A stretch of 64,000 nt of DNA from Aptenodytes patagonicus (Eukaryota; Chordata; Aves; Sphenisciformes; Spheniscidae), in NCBI RefSeq assembly GCF_965638725.1, contig NC_134952.1, positions 60,490,065 to 60,554,064 of the forward strand. The letters are read 5' to 3'. Made by a program: the position numbers and the translations under genes. Positions 33,601-45,900 of this stretch are shown here, piece by piece (position 1 is the first letter of the stretch; the number at the start of each line of letters is the position of its first letter). The notes beneath the pieces were generated by a model. It was not told where the DNA came from. It searched no databases and saw nothing but the letters and a program-made list of their open reading frames with translations.

Positions 33601-33959
33601 AGTGCATTATTTTCTCCACTGATAGGTTAAATGATGAAAGCAGCTCTCAGTTTTCTACCCTGATATTGGCCAGCAGTGCAGCATGTGTGGTTGTTTTACC
33701 TTTGATATTTTTCTTACTCTACAAAGTTTTGAAACTTCATGTGAAACCAAAAACTGCAAAGGAAGCTGACCTTGCAAAAGAGACCTATGTGAAATTTGAA
33801 ACACTATCTCTGAAGCCTCGAACAGTGAATGCAGGAGAGCAGCTCTGGGCACGAAGGTACACAGATGAGTCGGAAAGACTTCTCCTTTGTTCTAGGTCAA
33901 GCATGGATTCTCAAATGACCTTCAAAAGCGAGGGCTCTAGGTCTGAGTATCTCTGTTGA
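21549..33959 (+). CDS. LRIT3: LRIT3, leucine-rich repeat / Ig-like / transmembrane protein 3, complete 4-exon gene
   Basis: Exons 21549-21664, 22886-23364, 31469-31774 and 32857-33959 join in frame to 2004 nt, 667 residues plus stop (human about 679). Domains in order: signal peptide (1 to about 20); LRRNT with Cys21, Cys25, Cys27 and Cys43; leucine-rich repeats at about 60-180 ([27 protein letters not shown]); LRRCT with Cys207, Cys209, Cys234 and Cys253; an Ig-like domain with Cys277 and Cys330; a Thr/Pro-rich linker (about 350-405); a fibronectin III domain (about 467-555); one transmembrane helix (about 566-589); and a cytoplasmic tail ending in Cys. LRIT3 is a retinal synaptic protein required for TRPM1 localisation at ON-bipolar dendrites, and human mutations cause congenital stationary night blindness. 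All introns are GT-AG, with phases 2, 1, 1. Confidence 0.97.
21665..22885 (+). other. LRIT3: LRIT3 intron 1
   Basis: This is a 1.2-kb phase-2 intron. Its 3' end is unusual: a run of 17 T at 22862-22878, then GATGCTAG as acceptor. The exon 2 frame stays open back into the intron to an ATG at 22737, giving a hydrophobic stretch that could mimic a signal peptide (see findings). The opposite strand shows only open-frame shadows. Confidence 0.85.
22886..23364 (+). CDS. LRIT3: LRIT3 exon 2 (leucine-rich repeats)
   Basis: The acceptor follows T17-GATGCTAG; the exon opens with the last base of Arg39, and similarity to human LRIT3 starts at once (SVLCNDPDM). It encodes Cys43 of the LRRNT and the leucine-rich repeats with the consensus LxxLxLxxN at 83-91, 107-115, 131-139 and 155-163. 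Asn154 in RNLT is an N-glycosylation sequon. The donor G|GTACGT at 23365 leaves phase 1. The region after residue 175 ([12 protein letters not shown]) diverges from human. Confidence 0.95.
23786..23849 (+). repeat. Nested short direct repeats
   Basis: A 16-bp direct repeat ctagagttgatgctca occurs at 23786-23801 and 23834-23849, period 48. Between the copies gattcatcaac occurs twice (23811-23821 and 23824-23834). gttgatg and catcaac are inverted relative to each other, so the block can also fold. It appears to be a local slippage product. Confidence 0.85.
23959..23991 (-). mobile_element. Ultra-short CR1 3' tail
   Basis: About 33 bp read, on the minus strand, as the CR1 3' terminus: ccaacccaaactattctatg followed by two ATTCTATG-type units. 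This is either an extreme 5' truncation at insertion or the remainder after deletion. Both the terminal repeats and the preceding CR1 3' UTR bases are present, so chance is unlikely. Confidence 0.75.
24805..24856 (-). repeat. C/A-rich tract with G-quadruplex potential on the minus strand
   Basis: The + strand has C11 (24805-24815) and three CCCC runs (24831-24834, 24842-24845, 24853-24856) separated by A-rich spacers of 15, 7 and 7 nt. On the minus strand this is four G-runs of at least four, a plausible G-quadruplex. It is low-complexity sequence resembling a degenerate GGGGTTT repeat. Confidence 0.6.
25835..26265 (-). mobile_element. Ancient diverged CR1 fragment
   Basis: On the + strand this reads as the reverse complement of the CR1 3' portion, with strong local matches such as gagaaagtttctcttaatat, ctaacctcaatctcccttac and gcaaactaagctgattacat. 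Divergence and small indels are far greater than in the other CR1 copies here, and no terminal ATTCTATG repeats remain. Boundaries are approximate. Confidence 0.75.
29030..29241 (+). mobile_element. CR1 retrotransposon 3' fragment
   Basis: This is a short 5'-truncated CR1 in sense orientation within LRIT3 intron 2. It contains ggaacaggctgcccagggaa, the tatttaaaagacgtgtagat block, the gttggacttgatgatcttaa block and two terminal ATTCTATG-type units ending near 29241. It is non-coding. Confidence 0.92.
31469..31774 (+). CDS. LRIT3: LRIT3 exon 3 (LRRCT and first half of Ig-like domain)
   Basis: The acceptor CTGCTTCAG|GT completes Gly199 and begins [10 protein letters not shown], the classic start of an LRR C-terminal cap (Cys207, Cys209, Cys234, Cys253). 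It runs into the Ig-like domain with Cys277 in [10 protein letters not shown] and the core Trp in IWTRSD. The donor G|GTATAA leaves phase 1 after Thr300. Similarity to human LRIT3 is high throughout. Confidence 0.97.
32857..33959 (+). CDS. LRIT3: LRIT3 exon 4 (Ig half, linker, FN3, TM, tail)
   Basis: The acceptor CCTGTAG|TA completes Val301. The exon encodes the second Ig cysteine (Cys330 in [11 protein letters not shown]), a Thr/Pro/Lys-rich stalk, and a 13-residue tandem duplication (nucleotides 33249-33326). A fibronectin III domain follows ([16 protein letters not shown] through [14 protein letters not shown]), then a transmembrane helix (about 566-589) and a cytoplasmic tail ending SEYLC. 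TGA is at 33957-33959. The stalk is where length differs from human, which has a longer Ser-rich version. Open frame upstream of 32857 is intron. Confidence 0.97.
33249..33326 (+). repeat. 39-bp in-frame coding tandem repeat in LRIT3 stalk
   Basis: Two 39-nt units (33249-33287, 33288-33326) encode [13 protein letters not shown] and [13 protein letters not shown]. The duplication is in frame and adds 13 residues to the extracellular stalk between the Ig-like and FN3 domains. It looks recent, since the units differ at only a few bases. Confidence 0.92.
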
Positions 33960-35561
33960 ACACGGGTGAGGGTGGAGGAGATGGAATACAATAGGTAAAG
34001 TTAATCCAAAATGATGATACTGCATGTGGAAGCAGGTTGGTGCTAGGTGGTGGTCAGAATATGTTATCTGATGTAATGTAGTCTACTGGATGGGTAGGGT
34101 GGTGGGTAGGAGGGAGAATAGAAGAAGAATGTTGCCTGTTTATTTTCTTTTTTTTATGTTTGTGGCTTTGGATGTGGAGGAGTGATGTTCTTCAAAAGAT
34201 AAATACAATATGAAATGGCTGCCTGGTTAAAGATCTTCTATTTTATGTTTTCATTAAAACTTCATTCCGTTTTCTCTCGTTTTACTGTATGATGTGCTAG
34301 TTGCATGTATCAAACATTAATCACAACCTTCATAAAAACTATGTACTTAAAAGTAATAGGAAAACAGTTTAAGCTACTTCTATTGAGGTCAAAACTTTAT
34401 TTGAAAGTACAAGTTTTTTACTGACATCAGCTTGTGCTTTGTGATGTCATACAGCTCTGTTTGCACAGTATCTTGGACTGGAAGTGATCTCAGGCCAATC
34501 CAGACTGAAGCTAGGTAGCCACAGCTTATGAACTCTTGAGAGGTACAATACATATCATATTGTCATTTTGCAGATGCTATGGCAAAGGAACTTCTTTCCT
34601 CTTTTTCCATGGATAACTTTGATTGCAGTGAAAATGTTTTTAGTTTTCTGAGTGGAATATTTTTACTTTGGCAGTTTTTTTGAAATTTGGGATTTTTTAG
34701 AAAAAGCAGATTCTTTCTGTGTCAAAACCAAGGTTCATCTGACAAGCAGTTTATGATAAACTAAATTTTTAACAGGACCTGAAGTGTTACAGAATTTGCC
34801 TTCTATTTTCCATATAGATAGTGTAGCCAGTAGTTGTTGCTAAAGGTATTTCCAATTAAAAACACCATGTTTGTCATTAATGAGAACAATTATTTTAACA
34901 TTTATTTTTTAGTTCCTGGAGAATATTTGATTTCAGGTTTCAAAGCTTTGCAAGAAACTTGAATCTAATTCTGGAGTTCAAAAGTGCTATCACCTGACTT
35001 GTAGATAATACATCAATATATCGGACTGAGGTTGTGCAAAGCTTGTTTGAGAGAGTTCACTTGCAAATGTGAAACCTTTTCGTTTGACTAATCCTCGTGG
35101 AATTAGCATGTCCTAAAGTTAGAACTTAATATCTATGACCACGTGTGCTATCAGTGTATCAAAGATAGATTGTATTATAAAGGGCATGTTCTTTCAAGAA
35201 AACATGAGATACATTATTTTTTCCACAGTTCTTGAGACAACGGAGTTGTATAACCCGGACATCCTTCTGTACTTCATGTCAAAACAGCAGATTTGCTGGG
35301 GAATTTCGATAGGAATTTGACAGAAAGGCCAAATCACACAATAAAGACATGTGCCCTGCATCACCCAGGATTGGTTTAATTAAAGAACTGAAGAAATACT
35401 TCAGATACTACATATGCAAATTTTTATACTGTAAATTGTTAATATTAATGATAGAATCGTTATGAGATAGATTTTGTCACCCATAAGCAATTTGTGTAAT
35501 ATCTTCTGAAATGCAATACTGAATAAATCATCACTATGAACAGTGATGACTATCATGTAAA
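33960..35561 (+). other. LRIT3: LRIT3 3' UTR and flank
   Basis: AT-rich sequence follows the LRIT3 stop. Candidate polyadenylation hexamers are ATTAAA at 34253-34258 and AATAAA at 35340-35345 and 35522-35527. Which is used cannot be decided here. The last lies only about 35 nt before a minus-strand CR1 whose 3' end faces this gene. Confidence 0.55.
34253..34258 (+). terminator. LRIT3: Candidate LRIT3 polyadenylation signal ATTAAA
   Basis: The common variant hexamer ATTAAA lies about 295 nt after the stop, followed by T-rich and TGATGTG-type sequence (34258-34300). It would give a short 3' UTR. Canonical AATAAA at 35340 and 35522 are alternatives. Confidence 0.35.
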
Positions 35562-36997
35562 CATAGAAATATTTAGGTTGGAAAAGACCTTTAAGGTCAT
35601 CAAGTCTAACCCAGCACTGCCAAGTCCACCACTAAACCATGTCCCTAAGCACCACATCTACATCTCCAGGGGTGGTGACTCAACCACTTCCCTGGGCAGC
35701 CTGTTCTAATGCTTGATAAACCTTTCCATGAAGAAATTTTTCCTAATATCTAATCTAAACCTCCTCTGGCACAACTTGAGGCCGTTTCCTCTTGTCCTAT
35801 TGCTAGTTACTTGGGAGAAGAGACCGACACCCACCTTGCTACAACCTCCTTTCAGGTAGTTGTAGAGAGCGATGAGGTCTCCCCTCAGCCTCCTTTTCTC
35901 CAGGCTAAACAACCCCAGTTCCCTCAGCCGCTCCTCATAAGACTTGTTCTCCAGACCCTTCACCAGCTGTATTGCTCTTCTTTGGACACACTCCAGCACC
36001 TCAATGTCTTTCTTGTAGTGAGGGGCCCAAAACTGAACACAGTATTCGAGGTGCGGCCTCACCAGGGCAGAGTACAGGGGCACGATCACTTCCCTCCTCC
36101 TGCTGGCCACACTATTTCTGATACAAGCCAGGATGCTATTGGCCTTCTTGGCCGCCTGGGCACACTGCCGGCTCATGTTCAGCCGGCTGTCGACCAACAC
36201 CCCCAGGTCCTTTTCCGACAGGCAGCTTTCCAGCCACTCTTCCCCAAGCCTGTAGTGTTGCATGGGGTAGTAACGACCCAAGTGCAGGACCTGGCACTTG
36301 GCCTTGTTGAACCTCATACAGCTGGCCTTGGCCCATTGATCCAGCCTGTCCAGATCCCTCTGTAGAGCCTTCCTACCCTCAAGCAGATCAACACCCCCGC
36401 CCAACTTGGTGTCCTCTGCACACTTACTGAGGGTACACTAGATCCCCTCATCCAGATCATTGATCAAGATATTAAACAAAATTGTCCCCAATTCCGAGGC
36501 CACTGGAACACCACTTGTGACCGGCCGCCAACTGGACTTAACTCCATTCACCACAACTCTCTGGGCCTGGCCATCCAGCCAGTTTTTTACCCAGCAAAGA
36601 GTATGCCCGTCCAAGCCATGAGCAGCCAGTTTCTCCAGGAGAATGCTGTGGGAAACGGTGTCAAAGGCTTTACTAAACTCCAGGTAGACAACATCCACAG
36701 CCTTTCCCTCATCCACTAGGCGGGTCACCTTGTCATAGAAGGAGATCAGGTTAGTCAAGCAGGACCTGCCTTTCATAAACCCATGCTGACTGGGCCTGAT
36801 CACCTGGTTGTCCTGTACGTGCTGCCTGATGGCAGTCAAGATGATCTGCTCCATAACCTTCCCTGGCACCGAGGTCAGCCTGACAGGCCTGCAGTTCCCC
36901 TGATTCTCTTTCCGGCTCTTCTTGTAGATGAGCGTCACATTTGCTAACTTCCAGTCATCCGGGACCTCCCCAGTTAGCCAGGACTGCTCATAAATTA
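35562..36997 (-). mobile_element. CR1 retrotransposon, about 1.4 kb, antisense to LRIT3
   Basis: This is a 5'-truncated CR1 in minus orientation downstream of LRIT3. The 3' end (near 35562) retains only one degraded terminal unit before tttaggttggaaaagacctt. It extends through the 3' UTR and ORF2 C-terminal part into the reverse-transcriptase domain and stops around 36997 in ccaggactgctcataaatta. It is older and more damaged than the copy in RRH intron 5. Confidence 0.94.
35706..36938 (-). pseudogene. CR1 ORF2 reverse-transcriptase remnant (minus strand)
   Basis: On the minus strand two open segments in the same frame (36938-36441 and 36437-35706) are separated by one TAG (36438-36440). The N-terminal segment has [27 protein letters not shown] (motif A region) and [15 protein letters not shown] (motif B, damaged). 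Just after the stop the expected catalytic FADD reads CAED (36422-36411), losing one of the paired aspartates. It is a dead non-LTR retrotransposon polymerase fragment. Confidence 0.9.
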
Positions 36998-39900
36998 TTG
37001 ACTATAATCTATGCTTGCCTGGTAGGAGAATTTGGAGAGGATTTAACCAATGTTTATGCATTGCCTTTCATATATTTTGTATTTTGTTAGCTCAATTCAT
37101 CCTGTATTTCACCAAAAAGGTTAGACTTCTTTTTATACATTACCTACAATGGGTGTGTGAAAATTGAATGGTTAATGAAATAACTGAGAAATAACGGAGC
37201 TGAATTCCAAATAGACCTCATTTTTACTTAAAGCTTGAATGGGCCTCAACACTTGCCATAACTAATGACAATCCTGGCTTCAATGTGCACTTACTAAGCC
37301 AAACTTTAGGCATCTACGCATCTATTTTAGTCCTTGCCGCTGCTCACAGTGGACTTTGTATTCCTTGCACTATCATGAGATTCTCATACCTTTCTCAGGC
37401 AGGGGATTAAGAGAGAAAACTCTTTCGTGTGTACCATGAAAATGTCTGTAATAGCAAAAACATTCAGACTTGGGCTATATCTAAGCAGCTAAACAAAGGA
37501 CGTTTTAAACTCATTACCTTTTCAAAGAAGTAATTAAAATAGAAGTTGTTTTGATGTGAAAATAAAAGATTGTTTTTATACGTAACTGTGTGTTTGCCTT
37601 TCATCTTTGTTTATAGCTTTAGACAATATGTGATGAGTGTAGCTGTGGGTACAAGAGGAAATCTGGGAAGAAATGAGGGAAAATACAAAAAGAAGGCTGA
37701 GAAACAATGGAAGGGTAATAGCCTAGAGAATGCTGTGACTGCATGCTACAGCCTTTTGCTTGCAATTCTACTATGTACATGGCAAGGGTGCTGGGGTGTC
37801 TGCAGACAGGTAGCTATAAAAGGATGGATGAAGATACTGCCAGCTTATTGCAATGAGTGGAGCTCTATACACGTCCAGTTTTGGCAAGGTGGGGGCAGCT
37901 ATAAAATTGGAGTGTGGAACAAAGGCACTAGGGGAATTTGAAGAACGTACTTGAAGCTGGTCTTAAAGCCTGCCTGTGTCCCAATGAAAGTTGTGAGAGC
38001 TTTATGAAGAACATCATTGCCTGTAGACTGAAAAGGGGAGAGTGAGTAGTTTATGCATTTATTGCAAGAAAAGAGCAATTCTAGCCAGGGTGTGAACCCT
38101 AGACATAATATACCACAATAGTCCAATCATGATCTATGGTTTTCTTTTAAAAACAACCGATTTGCTAGATTTGTGGCTGGGAGGTAGGCCAACTGGAATT
38201 TCCTTCATGAGTACAGATGAGATTTCAAAATGAACCTTTTTTTAATTATCTAACTCAGTGTAGACTGGAAACACGCTGGCCTGGATGCCCTCTCTCACAG
38301 GATTCATTGCATTGTTCTAGGTGTAACAGTCAGCCACAGAAGCTCCAGGCTAGCACTGCCGCTTTCCTTTGTTGAAAATGAGAAGTTTTCAATAGAATAG
38401 GTGCTTTCTGTTTTCTTTTTAAATCACTGAAAAGATTTCCCTCTGAATTTCAGAAGATCAAAATTCACATCAGACTGGAGGCATGCTTAATGTGTCATTT
38501 TTATAAGCTATTTTTCTGAAAGGGTCCCTTGCTAAACAGTGGCAAAATCAAGCTGAAATATCAGTCTAAAACAGCCTATAGCAAGGAGAGAATTCTTTTT
38601 ACAAAGCTGTGTGCATTATTCATCAGTGTTCAGGATGGGAATCTTTTCAATCAATAAGGCAGAAAGCAACTCTGAACAAAAGGATATAATCTTTCCCAAG
38701 ACCTAAGAAAAAAAGATGCACTTTTTTTTGAGTTTCTATTTTTTATGAAATAACATCCTAACCTTGTGTTTAGAAAAGAATGTGAAATTGCTCCAGTCAT
38801 TGCAGCAAGTTCAGTAGCACCTGTCAGGTATGTTTTTTAAATATATTTGGTCTAACTTAAGGTCTGGTATTTTTGAAAGACACTTGATTGGCTTAAGAGT
38901 GTTATGAAAGGAGTTGACTGTACAAACAACTATAACTTTAACCTCTCATAATAGTGGAATACCAGTTTACCTACAATGTGTGAATTACTACGTTTTTGGA
39001 GAAGATACTCTGACAAGAAAATACTTTATTCTAAAACACGATGAGTAATCAAATATTTGGGACATCTGTTTAAGGAGGAGTCAAAGGAATTTGGTAGTGG
39101 TGTGGGGTTTTTGTTTTGTTTTGTTTTTATGGAACTAAGGTGACTGAGAGAGGACTTGGTGAAATACTTCACATCCAGAGAAGGCTAAAATGGAATGTGT
39201 TTTCTTCTCTTTTGATACAGGAGAAAGGATTTTTATGTATGTGTGTATTGAGGGCAGGAAGAGAGTATTCCAGTGTTGCCTCAGACAGAGTTCAAGTGGT
39301 TTCTTCTGAGGCCTCTAGAATGGGCTGCTGGTACTTGAGACATGCTACTGGACTAGATGGAAAGTAAGAACAATCCAAAATGACACTTACTAGTAGATTC
39401 AGTGCAACTATAATTTAAATTCAATGGGTTGCTTGTTCAGTCAACTAAACAAGAGCTTTGTTGATATATTTTTAGTCTTTTCATTCATTTAGACATACAG
39501 TTGTAGGAAACCTTTAGAGTCCGCAAACAGCTGTTTCTCTAATCCTTCAAAAAGTAAATTCATAAGCAAATCTCCAGATCATGTTCTTGCTTAACTTTTT
39601 CTCACTTATTCTTTCCAGTTTAATATTGTTTTGGAAAACAGGAACAAAACAATATGTATAGTCTGCTTTGTAATATTTTCCAGTCTCTAAGACAATAACA
39701 CCTTTCTCAAAGAGAAAGGAAATTAAGTCCAATACCCATAAGTACCTTTTTTTTGTAAGAACCTGATTTAATTAATGACGCGGAACTCTAATGCTATGGG
39801 CTGATCGGATCAACTTCTGAGTCATGTGTCTTGAATTTTATGCTGCTAAAATCTGGCCAAATGTTTGAGCCTCCAAAAATAACTTGTACCAATTATATTT

Positions 39901-42900
39901 TTTGTTTCATAGCCCAGTCCCTTGTGTTTAAGATCATGTGGAAGTTAAATCACAGAGGGAGAAAGAGGACAATATGAGAGTATGGTAAGCAGCCAGCTAT
40001 AGAGCATGGCAAATTAAATTCAGAATAATAATACTTTCTCTTTTAATGTTACTTTTCTCTTTTCTTTGTCCTTTAAATTTTATCCTTACTTGACTTTGGA
40101 TAGAGCCTTCTTCTATGTTAGACTAATCCTGCAATGTACTGCTAGCTTCAGATTACACGTGAATGACATTATCCGTGGGTATTTTTCCAGAACATGCTCT
40201 CAGGTCTTGAGCGACCTGTTCTTGTTTCTCACTGATTGGTTTAAAAAAGAAAAATACTTGGTATTTCTTGTTCTCTAGCATAAAAGTGACATGGTAGAGT
40301 GATTTCCTTCCTGCTGAAGCAGGAGTGTGAAAACAGGAATCATAACGCTCCTGCTTGTTCTGGGACTCAAACTTCATAGCTGAGGATCACTTGCACCTTG
40401 CAATTGTAGTGTTTGCTGTCACGTCTGTATTGCATCAATATCCACAAAACACTCCATTCCTGGAGTTCTGTGCCAATCATCTGAGTTCAACCTAAAATCT
40501 GAGCAAATTCAGAGAATAGAAGATTGCCCCAAATTATTTCTCAACATCAGGAAAGAATCTCTCTAGAATTGCAGAGGCACATTTTTGTGCACAAAAGTGC
40601 TGCTTGTTTGTTCCTTAGCTTGCTTGAGCATTCTTTACTCTTTGACAGAGGAGCAGACATTCCCTTTGGATTGGTAATCAGCAGCAGAAACAATGCAAGC
40701 CACGTTTTTCACAAGCCAGAAAAATAACGGTCTTTGTTCTGGTCAGGCACAATGATTGAGTAGACATTATGTCCAATATCTGTATGAATTATTTCTTTGA
40801 AACAGTAATGGGGACTTCATGAGGAGAGGTAATTAATAAAGTTCCTTGTTTATCGATAGAAAAAAGTGACATTTTCTTGTGTCTTTAATAATGACTTAGC
40901 TCTAGAGATTGCCTGAATGTGAATTGGTACAGACAAAAGTTCAGCCTGTCACAAGATGATTAAGTTTTCAGTTTCAGTTTCTTACTGCTGAAGATTCGCA
41001 TAGAAATGAAGTCTGGATCAAATTATATGAGAGAAAAAATGGTGATTCTTAAAACTTGTTGACCTTGATAAAGAAATTAGAGGAATGGTCATGAAAATTC
41101 TTTTAAGAGTTGATCAGCCAAAAATGATGCCAAAAAAAGGAACAATGGTTAAACAAACAATTGCTTTTTTTTTTTTTTTTATAAAAGACTGGAAAGGCCC
41201 AGAATCAGCAGGTAGACATTTGGAAAGGCACTCAGTACAAGCAGAACACATAAATGATAGTTTGGTGGCTGGGACATGAAACAAGAATTTTTAGTATAAC
41301 TATTTATGTACAAGTCTGCTTTGGAAGAGAGCATTAAATTGGCAACCTGATCAAACACAGATTCTAAACAAGCAAAAAGGCACTGGTGAAGGGGAATGCA
41401 TGAGTAGCAAAGAAGAAATTCCTACAGGAAACACAGAAGTAAGATTAAGTAAAGAATAAAAACACCCTGCTGAAGCGTACTCAGTTCCCTGAGTGGAAAG
41501 ACCTCATTCACCAATCTTTCCGCTTATAAAATCATGGGCAGGAACTACAAGGAGGAAGAATAGTGAGAATTCACCAGTTCCAATAAATGGCTCCAGGAAA
41601 GATCTGCAGTAGAGTTAAGCGAAATCTGGTCTGTGGGACAAAGGACTGTATTCTTGTACATGATTTGTTCATTATATTTAATATTAATTCAGAAGTTGAG
41701 GTAACTTCTTTGTAACAAGACTCATGGAAGGGGAAACCCTAGACTTAGACTGAAGGAAAGAAAAAGATTGGATTTCTGAGTCTGATGAGGCTACATAGGC
41801 AAGGACCTCTGTGATTGACACCTTTGCCATCAAAGGAGTCCAACTGAACTGTAAAAATGAGATGGGCCACATGTTAAGTGGGAAAAGCTAGGACAGTATT
41901 TGATGGCAACTGCCAGCTAGAAAGACAGCTGGAGTAAACTCCGACAGCACTGCCCGAATGATTTTCAGTCTTACTGAGAATACTGGAACAGAAGAGAGAA
42001 ATAAACTGTGAAGATGACGTACTTTTATAGGATCTGTTATAGTCAAAACATATCCTTGCACATCTTTCTGATCCTTCGCAGTTATAGGAAGTTCTGGGCA
42101 GAATGAATTGACAAAACTTTAACTATAGGAAGCCCATTACAGTACAAATAACTTGTGATTCATCAAAAGGGCAGGGGGACAAGCCTGGAGGAAGTTGAAG
42201 TCAAATGTCACCACCTAAAAATATATCTGAAATGATGACGTTTCTTCCTATGATGAATATTTGGAGTAAATTCCACAAAAGGCCATGCTCTTTACGAACT
42301 GTGTGATGCCAACCTTGCGTGGGCTGGGGATAAAACATAGAAATGGGTTCTGAAAAGATTCTCTAAATAACTTATTGACCACATCCTGGGAACTGGCATT
42401 TGATGATGTTTATAAGCCCACAGCCATTTCAGCAAATGCCAGTAGCTCAAGACTTAGTGGAGTGGTACTCCAGTTACAGTGAGATGAATCCTGTCACACA
42501 TTGTTTCAGGCAGCTTTCAGACGCCAAGAATAAGTATGCACAAATAGCAAGAGTGTCTGGCAAGAGGTTGGGCCATGGGAGAGATTCAGAAGATGCTTCC
42601 ACATCTTGATAATTTCAGCAATGTGACAGGTAGATCGTAAGCCACTTGTGGTATTGATAAAATAGTAACAGTCAGACAAAGTGGCCCTTACTAATGTGTT
42701 TCAAACCTATCTCAAAAATATATTATACCAGGAAAGTCTCTGAGGATGACTGACTGTCTATTAAGGAGACCATAGATGACTGAGATTTTCAGCATCATAA
42801 AGGAGCCTGTGAAGATGCAACTGAATGGCCTCCTTTCATCACTGGACAAACCTGGTTTGTACAAGTAACCACTGATGACCACAGACAAACGAAAACTATC

Positions 42901-45900
42901 CGTGTTTTTTTGAGTTGGCCTCTATAGCCATCAGGGACCTGTGTTCTGCCTGACATTTTCATGCAAGAGGGGGGAGCTTTTTGTTTATGTGCGGCAGTTT
43001 CATAGCAGTTCCACCATCCTCAAAGGTCAGCAGTTTATGAGAAACAGCCCTGCCAGCTGCTGTAACGTTGCCACTCACAGGGCTTAACATATCCACGGCG
43101 CAAATGAGGCTACAGAAAGGTAAAGTGACTGCCATTTACAATGTAGCGTACCATTTCCTTCTTTGGTGTTGGCTGACTAGTTGTTCTAGTTTTATGCTGC
43201 TTCTCAGTAACTCTGCAATTCAGCTGGTCACAGAAATCAACTGCTTTGGGTTCAGCACTCCAATCTCAAGAGTATTACTTCAAGCCCTAACCGCTTTGCC
43301 TGAGTCCTGATTGCCAAGAGCTTTGCTGCATCAAAAAGGCTTGGTTTTTTTCTTCTAAGGTACTGAATAGTGACCACATTACGTCTAGGAATAGTCCAGT
43401 TGGTTAGTCAGGAGAAATCCTGACAACTTTGGAGGTAAATTTTAATCTATATTAAACACATGAAGCTAAGATATGGCAGTCTTTTCCTGTCTGTACATTT
43501 ATCTGATTTAAACAATATGCTTAATCAGATGGGTCCTGGTAAAAACAGTGTGATGTGAAATATGAATGTTGTCATTTATTCATCATGGGTGCAGCTGTAG
43601 CAAGAGTTCTCAACAGCCATGCAGCAGTACAGGCAAACCATTCAGCCTTAAATACTTACAATGCTTTCCTCTTTGAATTGTTCTGCACTTAATAGATTGT
43701 TGTTCTTCATCTTATGACAAAAGCATTAGTAGTAGCTGAATACTTGTTCCACAGAACACTATGACTTGAAGAATTTTTAATAACTGATAATTTCTGAAGG
43801 TATAATTGCTTTGTTGTGTAGTAGTGAACAGGTGGCTGTTATTGGCAGTAGAGGAAAAGGAATGTTGATGTCAATTGCTAGTTAACGTTTCCTGCTGGAA
43901 CCTCTTGTAGACTTAAGATCGAGAAAAGAAATGTCCGTTTCATGTGCTCATGCAATGGCAACTTGTGTTTGGGACAGGTGTAAAAGTGCATAGCATGAAA
44001 ACCATATCCTGAAGCCTTAATTAGATTGTCCTCTTATTTTGCCTTCACTTTTACTAACATTTTCTAAAATATTAGAAATATTTTTCAATATTTCTCTTAT
44101 TTCCAAGTATCAGGCCTAAGTTAAATTATACAGGTTTAAAAAAATACTTAAGTAGCCCCTGGAGAGCATATGGTAGAGATGTTCTCTTACCCAAGGACCT
44201 AACCTCTTTTGATTTCTGTGGGAGAAAAAAGAAATGTACTTATTTAGAACTGTGTTGCCAGTTAAGACAAGAATCTGTCCCTTCCATAAGATAGGCCTAG
44301 TCCAATGTTTTTAACGCAGTCAATGGGAGTTTGATATCGACTTCAGTGAGCTCAGGATCAGTTTCTCCTTCATGTCTGGAAGCAAAGAGCTGCCACTCTG
44401 GGTATTTAATCCTGGAACGTGAAGATGAGCCTGTGATCCAACAACATTCGAGGAGAGTCCCTGCCCTCGGTCTGCATGTTTTGCAGCAGTGAGCGGCTGT
44501 GAGCGTTGAGAATGTATGCAGGCATTAGTGTCTTTGACTTCTATGCCAACATATATAAGGTAGGTCCTTCTATAAGTCTCTCTAGAGGTATATAGACAAT
44601 ATTAGAATTCTACTGTTTGGCCCAGATATTTTAGGTACTTATGTTTCTTCTTATGACACGTTCTGCCTTGCCTGTCAGCCCAGCTCTAAATAAGGCAGTC
44701 AAACGCAAACGCGCAAATGGAGAGGTTTCTTTAGCATTGGGAAGCACATGCAAACTCTCAGAATAGATTCCCGTGCCCCTCTCCCCTTACCAGAGTCTTG
44801 TTTCATTTTGGAAAACTGGGCACCTCTGGCTAATTTTCAAAGCACTGCCCAAGAGGTACACCAAACCCTCTCCCACGGGCATTGCTGAGAAGGATTTGGG
44901 TGGGTACTCCCTTTTATAATTTTGTCCTAATGCCCGGTTGACCTTAACTGCAATAGGATTGCAATATTATACAGAATGGCCCTGATGTACTCTAGTTTTT
45001 AATAAAGATGCTATAATAGGTTGGGGTACATCTTATAGATGGTGATTTTGGATTAGCTACTGTGTTCGTTATTATTGTGGTTTTAGTTTGGTAACTTGTG
45101 AAGTGACTTGAGAGTGTGAAGCATTTTTTTTATACGGTGTATAAGGCAGTGAGTCTCAGAAATGTTATCTTATTACATTAAGCTAGCTGGTGTATTCCTA
45201 CTGATGTTGTATTTTAGTTCTAGTAAACTCACGGAAGGCTTCTGTGTATTTTATCTCATAGCACTAATAGGAATTTTATTAGGCACGAATAGGAGTTTTA
45301 TTATAATAAACTTAGTTTGCACTTCGAGAAAAAAAAATTTCTACAATATAGTGTAATGATTTTTGGTAGAAATGAGGTATAAACATTAACATATCTCCTT
45401 TGAAGGAAGGAGATCTTTACTGTGCTTTTCTGTATAGAAGTAAACTTATATTGCATTCTGAGAGTAACAAATGATATTTAAAAGTTTTCAGTGCTTTGCA
45501 ACACCACTTGGCAAGAAGATTGTTTTTATTTCTGATGCAACTAATGTACAAACCCAAATTATTTTTCTTTTTTTCCTTCTGTTTTGTGGCCTAATTTGTT
45601 CTCTCTATGTGATCTTAGCAGTAATAAATTAACAATTTCTTTGCTATTTTGAATACTACCTTACATACAAGGATCTCAGCGCATGTTATAAAAGCTATTA
45701 AATGAAGTAACCCTCCTTCATGCAAAAGGGAAGTATTGGTCCTTTTTATTATAAAAAGGTGGATAGTGAGGTGTGCAGATCTTGCACAGAATGCCAAGAT
45801 CACGAGGAAGCCTGTGGCAGGGATGTAGATGGAATGAAGGAATCCTTTAACACGCTGTGCATATGGTTAGAGCAGCCACAGAGTTTCTCTGTGCATCCAT

